This document shows positions 53,061 through 64,000 of a stretch of 64,000 nucleotides of DNA, piece by piece. The position numbers and the translations under genes are program-made. Position 1 is the first letter of the stretch, and each line of letters begins with the position of its first letter. Source of the DNA: Dermatemys mawii (taxonomy: Eukaryota; Chordata; Testudines; Dermatemydidae); the NCBI GenBank assembly GCA_007922305.1, contig ML677344.1, forward strand, positions 2,194,497 to 2,258,496. Direction: 5' to 3'. The notes below the pieces were generated by a model. That model was not told where the DNA came from and did not search any database. It was given only the letters and a program-made list of their open reading frames with translations.

Positions 53061-55495
53061 GCATGAGTGAGCGGGATGCTACACGGTGCATGATTATTCC
53101 GGCAGCCTTTGAACTCAGAGGAGCCTGTCCATGAACGCGGCAGAGAGCTCCAGCCAGACTGGGTCACACGGCCCACACTTTAGCTGTGGGGTAAGGTGAT
53201 GCTCATTAAATGCCAGCCTCGCACTTCCTGGGGGGAGATTTGGAGCAAACCTGTCCTTTGTCCTGTGCTGGGAGAACATCCCAAATCCCGAGGGCCTCGC
53301 CCCTGACCGAGAGCTCCTAGGCAGAGACCTCTCTAGCGCCACCTCCCTGCCGGGGCAGGATTGGCCTTGCAGGGCGTTTTGCACAACTTAGTGCTGTCTG
53401 TTTGTTTATGCAGTCTGGGGTGTTTGCCTCAGCTGAAAGCTGGGAGTCAGCAAACTGCGGGATAGATGTTCAACTGGGCCAGTGCTCCAAAGCCTATTGT
53501 CACCCCCTTCTTAATCCCCACGGCTGCCGAGAGATGATCCAGCCTCTGGTGTTACCTAGAGCAGCCTCAGGAGTGTTCTAAATGATGCTGGCTGGTAAAG
53601 GCCTCTTCTGATTTGTCACCCCCCTGCAGGGCTAGGCATGAGAGCTGATACCATTGGAAAAGGGAGCTGTCCATCTTTCCAGCGAGAGACATGATGCTTG
53701 CTTCCAGCCCTGGATGCAGCCAACTGTAAAGTCTCTTCTGCCTAGGAAAGCTACACGAGGTCCTTTCTCAGATCATTCAGTATTAGATACAGGGATCCAG
53801 CCAGATGTGTGATATCGCTTATGTCTCCTGTACAACCTTGAGCACATTGTTGGCGCCTTGCAAATAACCAATAATCAGAAGAATAATCAAATGTAGGATG
53901 TTAAAGGAATTAATCCCATTGTGTCTGCCGGCCAGACACTGCAGCAGATGCTGTCAGTTAGTATGGGCTCTGCTCCACTGGTCATGACTACACCCTGCGG
54001 CCAGCACTCAAACAGGGAGGGGAGCTTTACCGCCTGAGCCAAAAAATGACCCTTACCCCTGGATGAGCTGGTAGGAAATGATGTGGTGGCCTCCTTCCCA
54101 GCAGAGGGCAGCATCCATGGTGTAAACAAAACATGAACGTAAAATGCATATCGTGTTCCCCAGCTGACTGCTGTTCCGTAAGAGAACAACAGCCTACTAC
54201 TGCTGCTTGCCGACGGAGCTGCTCCTTTAGCTCAAGGGGTGGAGGGCAGTGCCTTGGTGCTGAGCGCCCCCGTTTTAAACCTCGCTGTTGGCTTTTGCTG
54301 GGAACCGTTTTGTGAGCATGTGGCTTGGGAGGCCAAACCACCCAGGGGATGTTTTTTCCTGGGAAGCAACGAATGAGCTAAATGCATTTCCAGGAATGCC
54401 CGAGATTTCTCTCCCCTCTATTCTCGCTCTTTCGCTACTGCTAGATTTCTGCCTGTCTCTTTCCCGGCTCCCACGTGGCTTCCTGAGAGCTGAGCTGGTC
54501 GTTAGCCAGAGACATGGGCATGTCGGAGCGTGGAGGAAGCTGTCCTGAGACTCTCGAGCAGTCTAGCCCTGCCCTGCAAAGCGCTGAGCTGGGCTACTTA
54601 ATGGATGGGGCTGCTCATCTAAAAGGGGGCGGGGGGGAGCTCAGTGGATCACTTCCCCACCAGGGCTGTGACTGCTGACGCTGCTACATCAGCAAAGGAA
54701 AGAGAAGTGTGTCTGTTAGCCCAAGCGAAGCAGGGACTGGGCTTCTTAAAGAGGGACCGAACCCTAACCAGCGTGCATCGGATCACAGGATATTAGTTTT
54801 GTGGGAATTAGGGATGGAAAAGCCCTTTGCAATAGGAATGGGTCTGGACAGCCCCTTAGCCTCTTAAATTTGGGGGTGTTCTTTGATCTCATTCCAGGCA
54901 ACAGCCCCCTAGTTTAGAACAGGCTGAACCTACACCCTGGACCTAGGAGTGTTTGAAATCCGGATCCACGGATTTAAACAGTGTGGAGCCCATGTGCCCG
55001 CGTGCCCTGGATAAAGGACACAGACACACATCCTGGTTATGGGAGGCAGGGCAGGGCACCCGCCTAGGAAGCGGGAGACCTGCAAGCCACTAAGGCTAGT
55101 GGATGTAAATTAAATAGAGCAGCCGGTATCCTCCGACACACCCGCCTAGTTCTGACTGTGAGCACACCACTGAGAACTAGAGGGTAAGGCAAAATATCCA
55201 TGCTACAGCGGAAACGCTGCCACTTAGGTGTGTTCTCCGACTGAGGTGGCTCCATGCTAAAATGTCGCAGTAATTTCATACCTCACCTCTCACCAAAAAG
55301 CCAGTTTCTGTATGAACGGTTTCAAACTGATTCCGTATGGCTGTGAGACAAAGCACAGAACAAATATCTAGAGAGAAATCAGTCATGCCACCGGGGACCT
55401 CAGCTTTCCACTGCCATCCATTTCTGCCTGTCTAGATTCTTACATTGGCCTTGTGGTACCTCATCCTAAATAACATGATAACCAATACCAGGCGA
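53061..55495. other. Unassigned 2.4 kb of intron
   Basis: No complete repeat, exon or RNA gene is recognised. Frames 53115-53384, 53887-54189 and 54027-54341 lack domains and overlap antisense frames. Confidence 0.4.
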
Positions 55496-55499
55496 GGGA

Positions 55500-55650
55500 T
55501 CTGTCTGTTGCTCTGTCTATTGCTGGTGGGTGACCTTGGGCAAGTCGCTGTCCTTCCATGTGCCTCAGTTTCCCCATTGACTTGTCTAATTAGCTCCTTG
55601 GGGCAGGGACTGTCTTTTATTATGGTCTCGTCTCCACTCGAAACACTGCA
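55500..55650 (+). repeat. MIR-type SINE with tail
   Basis: GGTGACCTTGGGCAAGTCGCTG, ATGTGCCTCAGTTTCCCCATTG, AGCTCCTTGGGGCAGGGACTG in order. Confidence 0.85.
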
Positions 55651-56308
55651 GTGGCATACCTGCAGCACAGCACTCATTGCAGCGACGGAAGGGTTCTTCT
55701 GTTGATCTAGCACTGTCTGCACTAGGGCTTTGGCCAGCTTCGCTACATCACTATGACTCAACCTGAAGCCTTAGCTGGGAAGTGCTCTGCAGCCTATCAT
55801 CAGTGACCCTTAAAGAGTTAATTATTAGCTTGCACTTTTCAGCGGCGTGGGGGTGGGGTTAAAGCGGGGTGAGAGCGGGGTTAGAAAGCAGCATGGGGGC
55901 AGGGCTACAGGGACACATTGGCAGGGAGATGCTGCAGTTTAGGACTACATCACTGCTTCAAATGCATCGAAGGAAATATACAGAACGCCTGATCAATCCC
56001 TGGAACTCACCGCCACAAGATATCACGAGGCCCAGAGCTTAGTAGGAGTCCCAAAAAGAGAGGACTGGGCATGTGTATGGATAATCCGAACATCCACAGC
56101 TCTGTTAGCAAGGCTTACAAAATAGCTAGAAGGGATAGAAACCGTGATGCTTCAGCGTATAAGCCATCCTCCGACTGGGGGGGTGCCACGGAGCCACAGG
56201 GCCGGTGCTCTTGAATGGCTCTGGAACAGTGCCTGGGAGGAGCCCTTCAGTGTGCCAGCCCCCTTAGGGTCACATAATCTCGCTGGGGTGAGCCCCTTGG
56301 CTTCACAC
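55651..56308. other. Unassigned intronic sequence
   Basis: A GGGGTTA/GGGGTGAGAG low-complexity patch lies near 55850-55910. Nothing else. Confidence 0.4.
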
Positions 56309-56972
56309 CTCATAGACTCATAGACTTTAAGGTCAGAAGGGACCATTATGATCATCTAGTCTGACCTCCTGCACTACGCAGGCCACAGAATTTTACCCAC
56401 CCATTCCTGCAATATACCTCTCACCTATATTTGAGCTATTGAACTCCTCAAATCTTGGTTTAAGGACGTAAAGATACAGAGAATCCTCCAGCAAGTGACC
56501 CATGCCCCCTGCTGCAGAGGAAGGTGAAAAACCTCCATGGCCTCTGCCAATTTGCCGTGGAGGAAAATTCCTTCCCGACCCCAAATATGGTGATCATCTG
56601 AACCCTGAGCATGTGGGCAAGACTCACCAGCCAGACACCCAGGAAAGAATTCTCTGTAGTATCTTAGATCCCATTCCCTCCAACTTTCCATCATATGCCA
56701 CCAGGCCCATCTATTACCATAGTCAAAGATCAATTGCCAAAATTATGTTATCCCATCACACCATCTCCTCCATAAACTTATCAAGCTTCGTCTTGAAGCC
56801 AGATAGGCCTTTTCCCCCACTGCTTCCCTTGGGAGGCTATTCCAGAATTTCACTCCTCTGATGGTTAGAAACCTTCATCTAATTTCGAGTCTAAACTTCC
56901 CGTTGACCAGTTTATATCCATTTGTTCTTGTGGCCACATTATTACTAAACTTAAATAATTCCTCTCCCTCCT
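56309..56972 (-). repeat. CR1 3' segment, inverted, well preserved
   Basis: It begins on the + strand with CATAGACTCATAGACTTTAAGG and GGGACCATTATGATCATCTAG (the CR1 tail reversed), then TGGAGGAAAATTCCTTCCCG, GAGCATGTGGGCAAGACTC and ATGGTTAGAAACCTTC. It is one of the most common CR1 3' ends in turtle genomes by recall. No ORF2 motif is left. Confidence 0.9.
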
Positions 56973-57614
56973 GGGACTGACCTTCAGAACTTCTTCACCC
57001 CATGAGCTCCCTGCAGTGATTGGATTGGACACCTGAGGGAGAACCCAAGGGGAGCAATGCACCCCCGCCTTCATTAATCTGGAGTGACTCTGAGCTCGCG
57101 GTGGAAAAGCAGGAGGGTTTATTAGTCATCTGGAGCTCAGCATAGAATGTCTTTAGTTAACAGATCTCGCCATTAGGAAACACTTCCTTTACAGAAATAG
57201 AGCTTAGCTGTGAAGTCTGAATCAAGAGCTAGTTCATCTAAATCCAAAGGTTTCCCCGCCTTCAGGGCTGGTTGCATTCAGACCTAGGGTCAGGATCAGC
57301 TCCCTGGCCAAGCTCTCTGCGGCCTCGGTTTATCCCTCCTCCGGCCCCGTGTAGATGGTGATCAGAACCACAGACCCCATGGAGTCTGACACATTTAATT
57401 TAAACAACAACACAGCAGTGCTTTCGCCGGCACCGGCCCAAGGCAAGGATTAGATCAAGGAAATGAGGCCAGTTGCAAACAAACTGCTCACATGGGATTA
57501 GTTTTAGGGCTTGTCACAGAATTACATTTTCTAGTCACGGGCGCGCTGGAGATGGACGCGGTAGGGGGGACAGGTCGGGAGACAGAATCGGGGCACCCAC
57601 AAGACTGAAAAGGG
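56973..57614. other. Unassigned intronic sequence
   Basis: Nothing recognised. Confidence 0.4.
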
Positions 57615-58255
57615 GAGCAGGTGGTGTGGTTCAGGCTCCGGACTGGGTCGTAGGAGATCTGGATTTAACTCCTGGCTCTGTCACAGGTCCCCTCTGAGGA
57701 TCCAGAGTGGTTGTGCGAGCCCCTCTCCATAAACAGGGGTAAAATTCACCCCCTGCTGAGCACCCAGCCTGCTCCAGCTCCCGAACAGAAACAGGACTGG
57801 ACAGCGGGGAAGCTGCCTTGGTAGCTGAGCACTTGGGTGGTCAGGATTTGATCCCCTGGACTTTGGGCAAATCATTCAAGGAACGTCTAAACACACCCGC
57901 TGGGGCTGTTATTTCCACTTCACTAAACACACCTGTGCTCACCCCGATTGAGTTAGTGGGCTAAAAAGAGCAGCGGCATGGGCTAGCGGTTCTGGGTACA
58001 ATCCTGCCTGACCCCCTGGGGTGTACGGGGACGGACAGCCCATGCAGACATGGCTACCCTGCTACGATCAGTGGGCCCGTTCATTCTGAGCTAGCACTGG
58101 GTACCTGGGCCCGAGCTGTAAATGATATCCCCCGCCCCAGTGTAGACATATCCTTAATGTCCATGCCTCGGTTTCACCACTGTCCAATGGGGGACAATAG
58201 CCCTTCTTTAACTCCCGGGAGAGTTGCGAGTCCCCATGCATGAAGGATTCCACAG
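57615..58255 (+). repeat. MIR-type SINE split by a Harbinger MITE
   Basis: 57615-57700 is the tRNA-like head and 5' core (GATTTAACTCCTGGCTCTG). 57840-57879 contains CTTTGGGCAAATCATTCAA. The core resumes at 58154 with TTAATGTCCATGCCTCGGTTTCACC. The break falls at the TTAA of the MIR core. Confidence 0.7.
57880..58153. mobile_element. PIF/Harbinger-like MITE inserted in a MIR
   Basis: Ends GGAACGTCTAAACAC and, inward from the right, GGATATGTCTACACT are inverted repeats (about 10 of 15). Flanks CAA (57877-57879) and TTA (58154-58156) approximate a TTA target. 274 bp with an internal GGGCTAGCGG-type palindromic pattern and no transposase. Confidence 0.75.
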
Positions 58256-58789
58256 TGCCGTGCGCCAGTGAAGGCCATACACACGCTGGTACACGAAACA
58301 GACCGATTCCAGTGTCAGGTTTTGCTGCGTGGCTGCGATGAATGTGTTTTAAACACTATTGAAAACCTCACGGTGGCAGCGTCCTTTTAAGTGGAAGAAG
58401 CGGGAGGAGGATCGGGGACATAGGTGGCCTTTAAATAAAAAATCGCAGCACACAGGACACATCCAGCAGCGAAGGGGGATGCCGACTTCAGAAAAGGCTT
58501 TGATCTCCTAATTCAAGCCGAGTGGCGACTCCTCACCTAATTATTTTATGATCGGTGACGCTGGGCGAGACATTGTGTCTCAGTGCTGGCGCTGCCCTCG
58601 TTCGCTGGCCCCGGTTCAGAACGGCCGGCGCGGATGGGCTTTGCTGGATAGGGACGGAGGCAGCGTGTTTGCCAACGCTGTGCGGAACGGAGGACGTGGG
58701 ACAGATGATCTCCCCTGTAACAAGAGACAGTGTAGCCCTGGGCCAGATCCTGACAGGTGATGGGAACGTCCTCCCTGGGGCCGAACCCC
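58256..58789. other. Unassigned intronic sequence
   Basis: Nothing recognised. Confidence 0.4.
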
Positions 58790-58885
58790 CTGGCATCTGA
58801 AGAAGTGGTATTTTACCCACGAATGCTTATGCCCAAATCAATCTGTTCATCTTTAAGGTGCCACCGGACTCCTCATTGCTTCAAT
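58790..58885 (+). mobile_element. Penelope-like 3' remnant with hammerhead-type core
   Basis: CTGAAGA (58797-58803), a hairpin GTGG/CCAC, then GAAT (58821-58824) where GAAA is expected, followed by CTTATGCCCAAATCAATCTG and AAGGTGCCACCGGACTC. Same layout as 22375-22512. The core is inactivated by the GAAA to GAAT change. Confidence 0.6.
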
Positions 58886-59249
58886 TTACGTTGTCTTCAG
58901 TGGGAGCTGAGGGCCCTCTCACAATCAGACCCATACTCCACCTGTCCTTTGCTTAGAAAGAGGGAGGGCATAGTCCAAATGTCCCAGGGCAGACATTGGT
59001 TGTGGCAGGGGCAGGGGGTGAATTGGTAGCCCATGTACTCTGTCCCTCTCCGGTGGCTGCATGGTATCTATGGAGATGCCAGCGGGGCGGGTAAAGCCCA
59101 GAGCCTTCAGCATCAGTGCCGCTGGATGGAAGGTCAGCTGCCAGTCGTATTAGGCTTTTACCTTCTTTGCAGACCAGCCACCAGAGGGAGCTAGAGTGCT
59201 AGTCACTTGAGAAAGCCTGAGAAACGTAGGAAGTCCCAGGCAGGCTGGG

Positions 59250-59510
59250 GGTGGGTTGACGGCACTGGCCTCCCACCTTCGCCACAGGTTCTCTGCATGG
59301 CCTTGGGCAAATGACTTCATCACTCTGGGCCTCCTCAGGGACAAGGGGATCACAATCCTGTTGTGTGTGTTCAGCCTGTCAGTTCTCTGGGGCAGGGACT
59401 GGCCCTCACAAGCAGTTTGTGCAGCACCTAGCACAGCAGGCCATCACCTTAGTAGGGACTGGGGTACAAGTATCAGTATTTACATACCATAGCGCCTCTC
59501 TGTGTACTTC
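59250..59510 (+). repeat. MIR-type SINE with tail
   Basis: GGCCTTGGGCAAATGACTTCATC, TCTCTGGGGCAGGGACTGG and GCAGCACCTAGCACAGC follow the CORE-SINE order. Confidence 0.75.
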
Positions 59511-60445
59511 TCTGGCCCCCATCACTGTCGTGTCGCTGTCGTTAATGTAGTGAGCCTGACTACACCCCGCGAGGTGGTCACACAGGAGGTCTAGGCCAAG
59601 TCCTAGTCTAGAGCAAGTACTGCTGGGTTGTCTTTCCTCGCACACCCTGTGCCAGCGGCTTGCTAACGATGCAAGAAGGGACGAGCAGGTCCTTGAGGCA
59701 AGGCGCTTCACCAGTCTAGGCACAGACGGGTTGGGAGATGGGGATCGTAGACGCACAGCGGGCAGGAGGGCCGGGAGGGTCTTTAAGAGGGCTGAAGTGT
59801 GGACAGGGTAGGGGCTGTGTGGACAAGCTCGGGCCGGTGGCCCTGCGCATTGTGGAGGGCCCGCGGAAGAAGCATGGGGTTGACCACGTAAGAAGGCTGC
59901 TGCGTGGGCAGGCAAAGCTGGGAGTATCGGCGGAGGAGAGAGGATGGAGCGGGGAGAGGAGAAGTAGGAGGAGGCAGAGTTCGGTACAGCTTTGAGGCTG
60001 GCGAGAAGGAGTTTCAATCTGCTGCGTTCTGACCTCTCTGCTCTCTCTCCCACCCCGAGTCCCACGAGCATCGCACGGGAGGAGTTTTTAGCATCATCCA
60101 GGCTGGCGGGGTAGTTTGATGGGCTCCCTCTGGCCGACAGGTGCATTTAACAAGCTCCTTGGGGTAGCCCCGAGGTGATTAGGGTTTGTAGATGGATGGC
60201 TGCTCAGGGCCCGTCGCTAGCTCATTTTTAATTTCAAATGAGGAGTCTGGACAGTGAGCTCTGAAATGCTGCAGAACGCCTCAGAGAACCGTCCTCTATA
60301 CAATCATCGAGTGGTTCCTGACCGCACAGCGCCTCGCCTGCAATTCACAGTCCGCTGTAGCAAGAGGTTGCTTTGCTTTTCTCTTTAAACCACAAGGCCT
60401 TCGTGTTGCTCACTTGAAGATCTGTGGGACGACTCATCGGATCTC
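59511..60445. other. Unassigned intronic sequence
   Basis: The 246-residue minus frame 59406-60146 is low-complexity serine/proline/leucine sequence with no domain, antisense to other frames, and is not called. Confidence 0.4.
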
Positions 60446-60715
60446 ATCCGTGTGATTGGGAGCCGGAGGACCTGGACTCCTGCCCTGGCTCTGCCCCTGA
60501 GCTGCAGGAAGCATGTTCATTGGCTCCTTCAGGGGACATTGATGTGTGTCTCCTGACCTGATTTCTCTTTACTGTCCGGTGGCCCACATCACGCCTACGT
60601 ATATTCCAGGGTTTATCCTCCCAACACCCCTGCGAGGTAGGGGAGGGCGATTGCACCCATTTTGGAGCTGGAGAAACTGAGGCAAAAATAATTAGAGGCC
60701 AGGATTTTCGGAATT
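60446..60715. repeat. MIR fragments, both orientations
   Basis: 60455-60535 forward (CTGGACTCCTGCCCTGGCTCTGCC). 60600-60710 reversed (CAACACCCCTGCGAGGTAGGG, GGAGAAACTGAGGC). Confidence 0.6.
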
Positions 60716-61639
60716 GCTCAGCCCCCCTTTTAGCCACCAAAATGAGCAGCTAGATTTCCACAAGAACTCAGCACAAGGGGAGACGAGCTCTGTTGAAAAT
60801 CTGGCTCCAGTTGTGGACTCTGAGGCCTTGAAAACTCGGCTCTCTTGTGTTTACGCAGCATTCCACAGAGTCTGTGGCAGAAGAACCCAGCCCTTGGGAA
60901 GTCCAGTCTAGGGCTTTAGCCGACAGCCCACGGCAAGAGGAGCTGTCACATCTAATAACCGAGGCTTGTATCAGGAGGGCTGGGAGCCAGGATAGGGACC
61001 ACTAGGAAAATCTTGATCCAGATCCAGGTTCGAATTCCAGACACTCCCCAGAGTTTGGTGCTGTTCCAGAGCCCATCTGGACAAGGACCCTTAGAAGGAA
61101 AAGGAGACCGGCCCAAGTCCTCCAAGGTATTTAGGCTCCTAACTTCCACTGAAACGGGTCACAGTCAACAGTTGAGTCATGGCGCATCAAACACACTGCT
61201 TTAACTCAAAACATAGTTGTTCCTTCTATCATGCTAAGCCTGACTCCTACAGTGGAACCGTTCCCTGCGTTAACTACAGGGTAATTAGAGACTCAGTATC
61301 ATTAGCTTCCATGGTACTGTTTGGTCACACTAGCTGCATTTCCACCCCACATCCTCTCCGCCCTCCCCCCGCCCACTGCCTGTCACTGCCAATAACTGCT
61401 GCTTTGACTCAGCGTACCTGGCCCCCGATCGTGAAACTAAAGGTAATGCTTTGGGTTAAGTGGCACTAATATACCTGGGTTTGTGGGCAGCTCCAGGGAA
61501 ACGGATTTGGCTCTGCTTTGCTGTGGAAATGTAATTCTCAGAGCAGCTGGAATGCTGGTTTTCGCTCAGGGTCACTTGAAACAGGTGTTACGTGCACTCA
61601 CATAGGGTGCAGAGAACTCTAGCTAGCAGGGTGTGCCCT
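60716..61639. other. Unassigned intronic sequence
   Basis: Nothing recognised. Confidence 0.4.
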
Positions 61640-62335
61640 CTGCAAGAGGGGCGGGCACCAGCTGTGCCCGTGGAAGATGTAGATACTTTATGTTTTAGCA
61701 AGGTCTTCGACACAGGTCACAGAACATGCTTACAAGCAGACCCAGGGAAATGCGATCTAGATGAAATGACTATCAGGTGGGTGCACCACAAATTGAAAGA
61801 CCGTAGTCAAAGAGCAATTATCAATGGTTCACTGTTAAATGGGAGGGCGTATCTAGTGGGGACCTGCAGGGTCAGTCCCGGGGCTGGGGCCATTCAATAT
61901 TTTCATGAATGACTTGGCTAAGGGCGTGGAGAGTTTATAGACTTTGCAGGTGACACCGAGCGGGGAGGGGCTACTTTTGGAGGACAGGGTTCGAATTCAC
62001 AACAACCTCAGCAAATTCTAGAATTGTTCTGAAATCGGCAGGATGAAATTCAATAAACACAAGTGCACCGGATGGAAAAATCAAAAGCATAGCTACACAA
62101 TGGGGAATCGCTGGCCAGGCGGTGGTGCTGTGGAAAAGGACTGGGGGTTAGAGTGGGTCGCAAATTGAACATGAGTCAACAAGGTGATGCAGTTGTTAAA
62201 AAGACTGATATTCCTCCTGATATGTACTCACAGGAGCGTCGTATGTAAGACATTGAAGGGAATTGTCCCTCTCTGCTGGGGGCAGGTCTCCACTGGAGAA
62301 CTGCGTCCAGTTCTGGAGGTGATGCTTCAAATCTG
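61640..62335 (+). pseudogene. Old CR1 LINE fragment
   Basis: The frame 61592-61912 reads FSKVFDTGHRTCL, WVHHKLKDRSQRAIINGSLL and FHE at the reverse transcriptase region. Later sequence (GGATGAAATTCAATAAACACAAGTG, CGTCCAGTTCTGGAGG) follows CR1 order. Many frame breaks show greater age than the copies at 14483 and 30691. Confidence 0.8.
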
Positions 62336-62999
62336 CTAAGGACTATTAGAAAGAAGATGGTGATCAATTCTTCTCCATGTCCGCTGAAGGGATGGTGTAA
62401 TGGTCTCCACGCAGGGTCTGGTGGGGAAGCGTGGCTTAGTGGTCATGGCCACGACCCTGGACTGCCAAGGGAGTTGTGGGAAGGGGAACCCGGGCCCTCC
62501 CACTCCACCGGGCTCCAACCCAGGGCCCTTTTAGCTAGTAGTAACTTGGCAACCAAGACTACTTAAGTCTGTCCTCCCTGGGCCTCTCCCTCTCCTCTCC
62601 CTCCTGGAGTCACCCCAGTCCAAGGCCTTCGCCTGATGGGAAAATCCAAATCTCAAGAACGCAAGAGGGAGTCACCAGAGGGTATTTCCCTCTCTGCTTG
62701 TCTCCGTGGAGGGTCCTCCCTTTCCTCATGGAGGGGCCCTTTGGGCAGCTGCTTTTGCTCTGCTTTGCTGGAGCTGTGGCTTGCTCATCCTCGGTGCTGC
62801 TCACCAACTGAACTTATTTGCTGCCTTTTAATTCCTCCAGCAGAGGGCGCATTTGCTGCAGGTGTGGCTGAGCCCAGAATGAGCCCTGAAGCCCTGGTGG
62901 CTTGGCGTGGGGTTTGTACAGCCAGGGAGATTTAGCTCAGCTCTTAGGAAAAACGTTGTAACTCCCAGGGTAGCTAAGCTCTGCAATCGGCTTTCAGGT
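62336..62999. other. Unassigned, with a tRNA-like repeat
   Basis: 62426-62545 contains GCGTGGCTTAGTGGTCATGGCC and CCCGGGCCCTCCCACTCCACCGGG, resembling a SINE head and body that I recall from turtle genomes but cannot name. The remainder shows nothing. Confidence 0.3.
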
Positions 63000-63117
63000 T
63001 GGGTTGCCAACCCTCGAGGATTGTCTGGGAGTCTCCAGAAACTAAAAAGTGATCTGTAATTGAAGATTAGGTCATGTGAAACCTCCAGGAATATACCCAA
63101 CCAAAATGGGCAACACT
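63000..63117. mobile_element. Short hAT-like element
   Basis: GGGTTGCCAACCCTCGAGG at the left and ATGGGCAACACTA at the right form loose inverted ends. The body (GAGTCTCCAGAAACTAAAAAG, CATGTGAAACCTCCAGG) is a frequent turtle repeat by recall. Confidence 0.6.
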
Positions 63118-63270
63118 ACGTCCCAGGGAGGTCGTGGAATCCCTGTCACTGGAGGTTTCTAAGACCAGGATGGACAGACCCCTGTCAGGGCTGCTCTAGG
63201 TGTACTTGGCCCTGCCTCAGCGCAGGGGGTGGATTTGGCGACCTCTCAAGGGCTCTCCCGCCTGACCCGC
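63118..63270 (+). repeat. CR1 3' tail fragment
   Basis: CCCAGGGAGGTCGTGGAATCCC, TCACTGGAGGTTTCTAAGACCAG, then CCTCTCAAGGGCTCTCC, corresponding to the last 150 bp of a CR1. Confidence 0.75.
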
Positions 63271-64000
63271 TTTTGGACCGAGACATGCTGCTCTTCGCTT
63301 AGAATCTTGAACAGGAGGATCAGGAATATATTGGAGGCCCCAAACGAGATCAGGGCCCCATCATGCCAGGTGCTCGACACACACATGGTGAGAGACAGTC
63401 TAACTACACAAAGGGTGGGAGGGGAAACTGAGGCACTGAGCATGGAAGGGACTTTCCAAAGCATGTCCGACAGGTGAATGGCAAGACCAAGTATTTAATA
63501 AGACTTAAAGTGGGATCGGATATTTAGATGGAGAAGTATATCAAGGGTTAGAACAGCTGATGCTAACAAAAATTTGGGGGAGGATATAATACCTCATGCT
63601 CCAGCCCAATCTCTATTAGGGGTTAGGATGAGACCTTATTAGGGGACAGATTATCTCACCTCTGCCTAAAATGGGGTTATTTGCATCTTCCTTGGAACCA
63701 GCTGGTGCCAGTCGGAGATGGGATATGGCTCTGAGACAGGCCAGCACTTCCCAGGTAGCCAGAGGCAGAACACAGATCTCCTGATTTTGAAGCAGGGGCA
63801 GACTGACTGGCCCACACGGTCTCTCTAATCTCCTGTAATAAAACACAGCATCTGGGCTGTGCAGCATGGGGTTGTCAAGGGGAGGACACGCTCCTTGGAT
63901 ACAGTGGTGCTGAAATCAGCCTGCTGGCTTAGCAACACGGCACCTTTCTGGCCGCACCACAGCCCCGTGCACTCTGGGGTGGAATGGGTTGGTGTCTTGC
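63271..64000. other. Mostly unassigned, one MIR fragment
   Basis: 63410-63490 is a reversed MIR core (GGGAAACTGAGGCACTGAGC). The rest is unassigned to the window edge. Confidence 0.45.

Larger units (their letters stand above)
48773..64000 (+). other. PDE2A: PDE2A intron 1 (to the window edge)
   Basis: It starts with GTGAGT and no acceptor plus PDE2A-like exon was found to 64000. In particular, I saw no match to the conserved exon that follows in mammals (VFLKPDE). Long first introns are usual for this gene. Content is given in separate entries. Confidence 0.7.

Noticed and set aside
59406..60146. 246-codon minus-strand open frame in PDE2A intron 1
   Set aside because: Low-complexity composition, no recognisable domain or splice sites, overlaps a MIR and antisense frames.
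62426..62545. Possible tRNA gene
   Set aside because: TGGCTTAGTGGTCATGG resembles an A box, but no cloverleaf, proper B box spacing or acceptor stem can be built. It fits a SINE-like repeat better.

Overview
This is a vertebrate nuclear window, most likely from a turtle or another non-avian sauropsid. The evidence is the repeat content: CR1 LINEs ending in tails such as ATTCTTATGTTCTTAT, several long solo LTR families, non-autonomous hAT and PIF/Harbinger DNA transposons, Penelope-like 3' remnants, Ty3/gypsy pol debris and old MIR-type CORE-SINEs. There is no bacterial, phage, CRISPR or operon organisation. Almost every long open frame is a chance frame or a transposon remnant.

One host gene is clear. 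A GC-rich, CpG-rich block at about 48.25-49.0 kb contains the first coding exon of the PDE2A (cGMP-stimulated phosphodiesterase 2A) long isoform on the + strand. It reads MGQACGHSILCRSQ and is followed by a GTGAGT splice donor. No later PDE2A exon was found, so 48.8-64 kb is read as PDE2A intron 1. In mammals ARAP1 lies immediately upstream of PDE2A on the same strand. The only exon-like sequence upstream is a 90-bp, 30-codon block at 46662-46751. It is a tentative ARAP1 3' exon, but it sits inside what looks like one PIF/Harbinger insertion, so its status is open.

Layout. 1-2.0 kb: end of a hAT element, a 38-bp tandem repeat, a 59-bp minisatellite and a hAT relic. 2.9-3.9 kb: solo LTR (family A). 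6.6-9.2 kb: a gypsy integrase remnant beside a 446-bp hAT with a perfect 8-bp target duplication, then an LTR (family D) split by a hAT. 9.8-15.55 kb: one CR1 copy cut open by a solo LTR (family C), itself cut by a hAT, a family-A solo LTR and a family-B solo LTR. 16.06-17.25 kb: solo LTR (family E). 18.5-32 kb: CR1 copies on both strands, hATs, a partial family-C LTR, a Penelope-like remnant and microsatellites. 35.5-36.6 kb: third family-A solo LTR, then gypsy reverse transcriptase/RNase H debris. 38.8-40.2 kb: CR1 interrupted by a Tigger-like element containing a foldback with 207-bp arms. 40.7-45.8 kb: Harbinger elements, an unrecognised open frame, Penelope-like debris and a CR1 tail split by two hATs. 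46.3-48.25 kb: Harbinger insertion with the exon candidate, then a minisatellite. 48.25-64 kb: PDE2A promoter, exon 1 and intron 1 with MIR, CR1, hAT, Harbinger and Penelope-like remnants.

The strongest results are the insertion chronology read from target-site duplications, the PDE2A exon with an overlapping upstream reading frame, and the exon-like block enclosed by transposon termini. LTR family letters A-E and the Harbinger, Tigger and Penelope assignments are mine, made from sequence features and recall without a repeat-library search.
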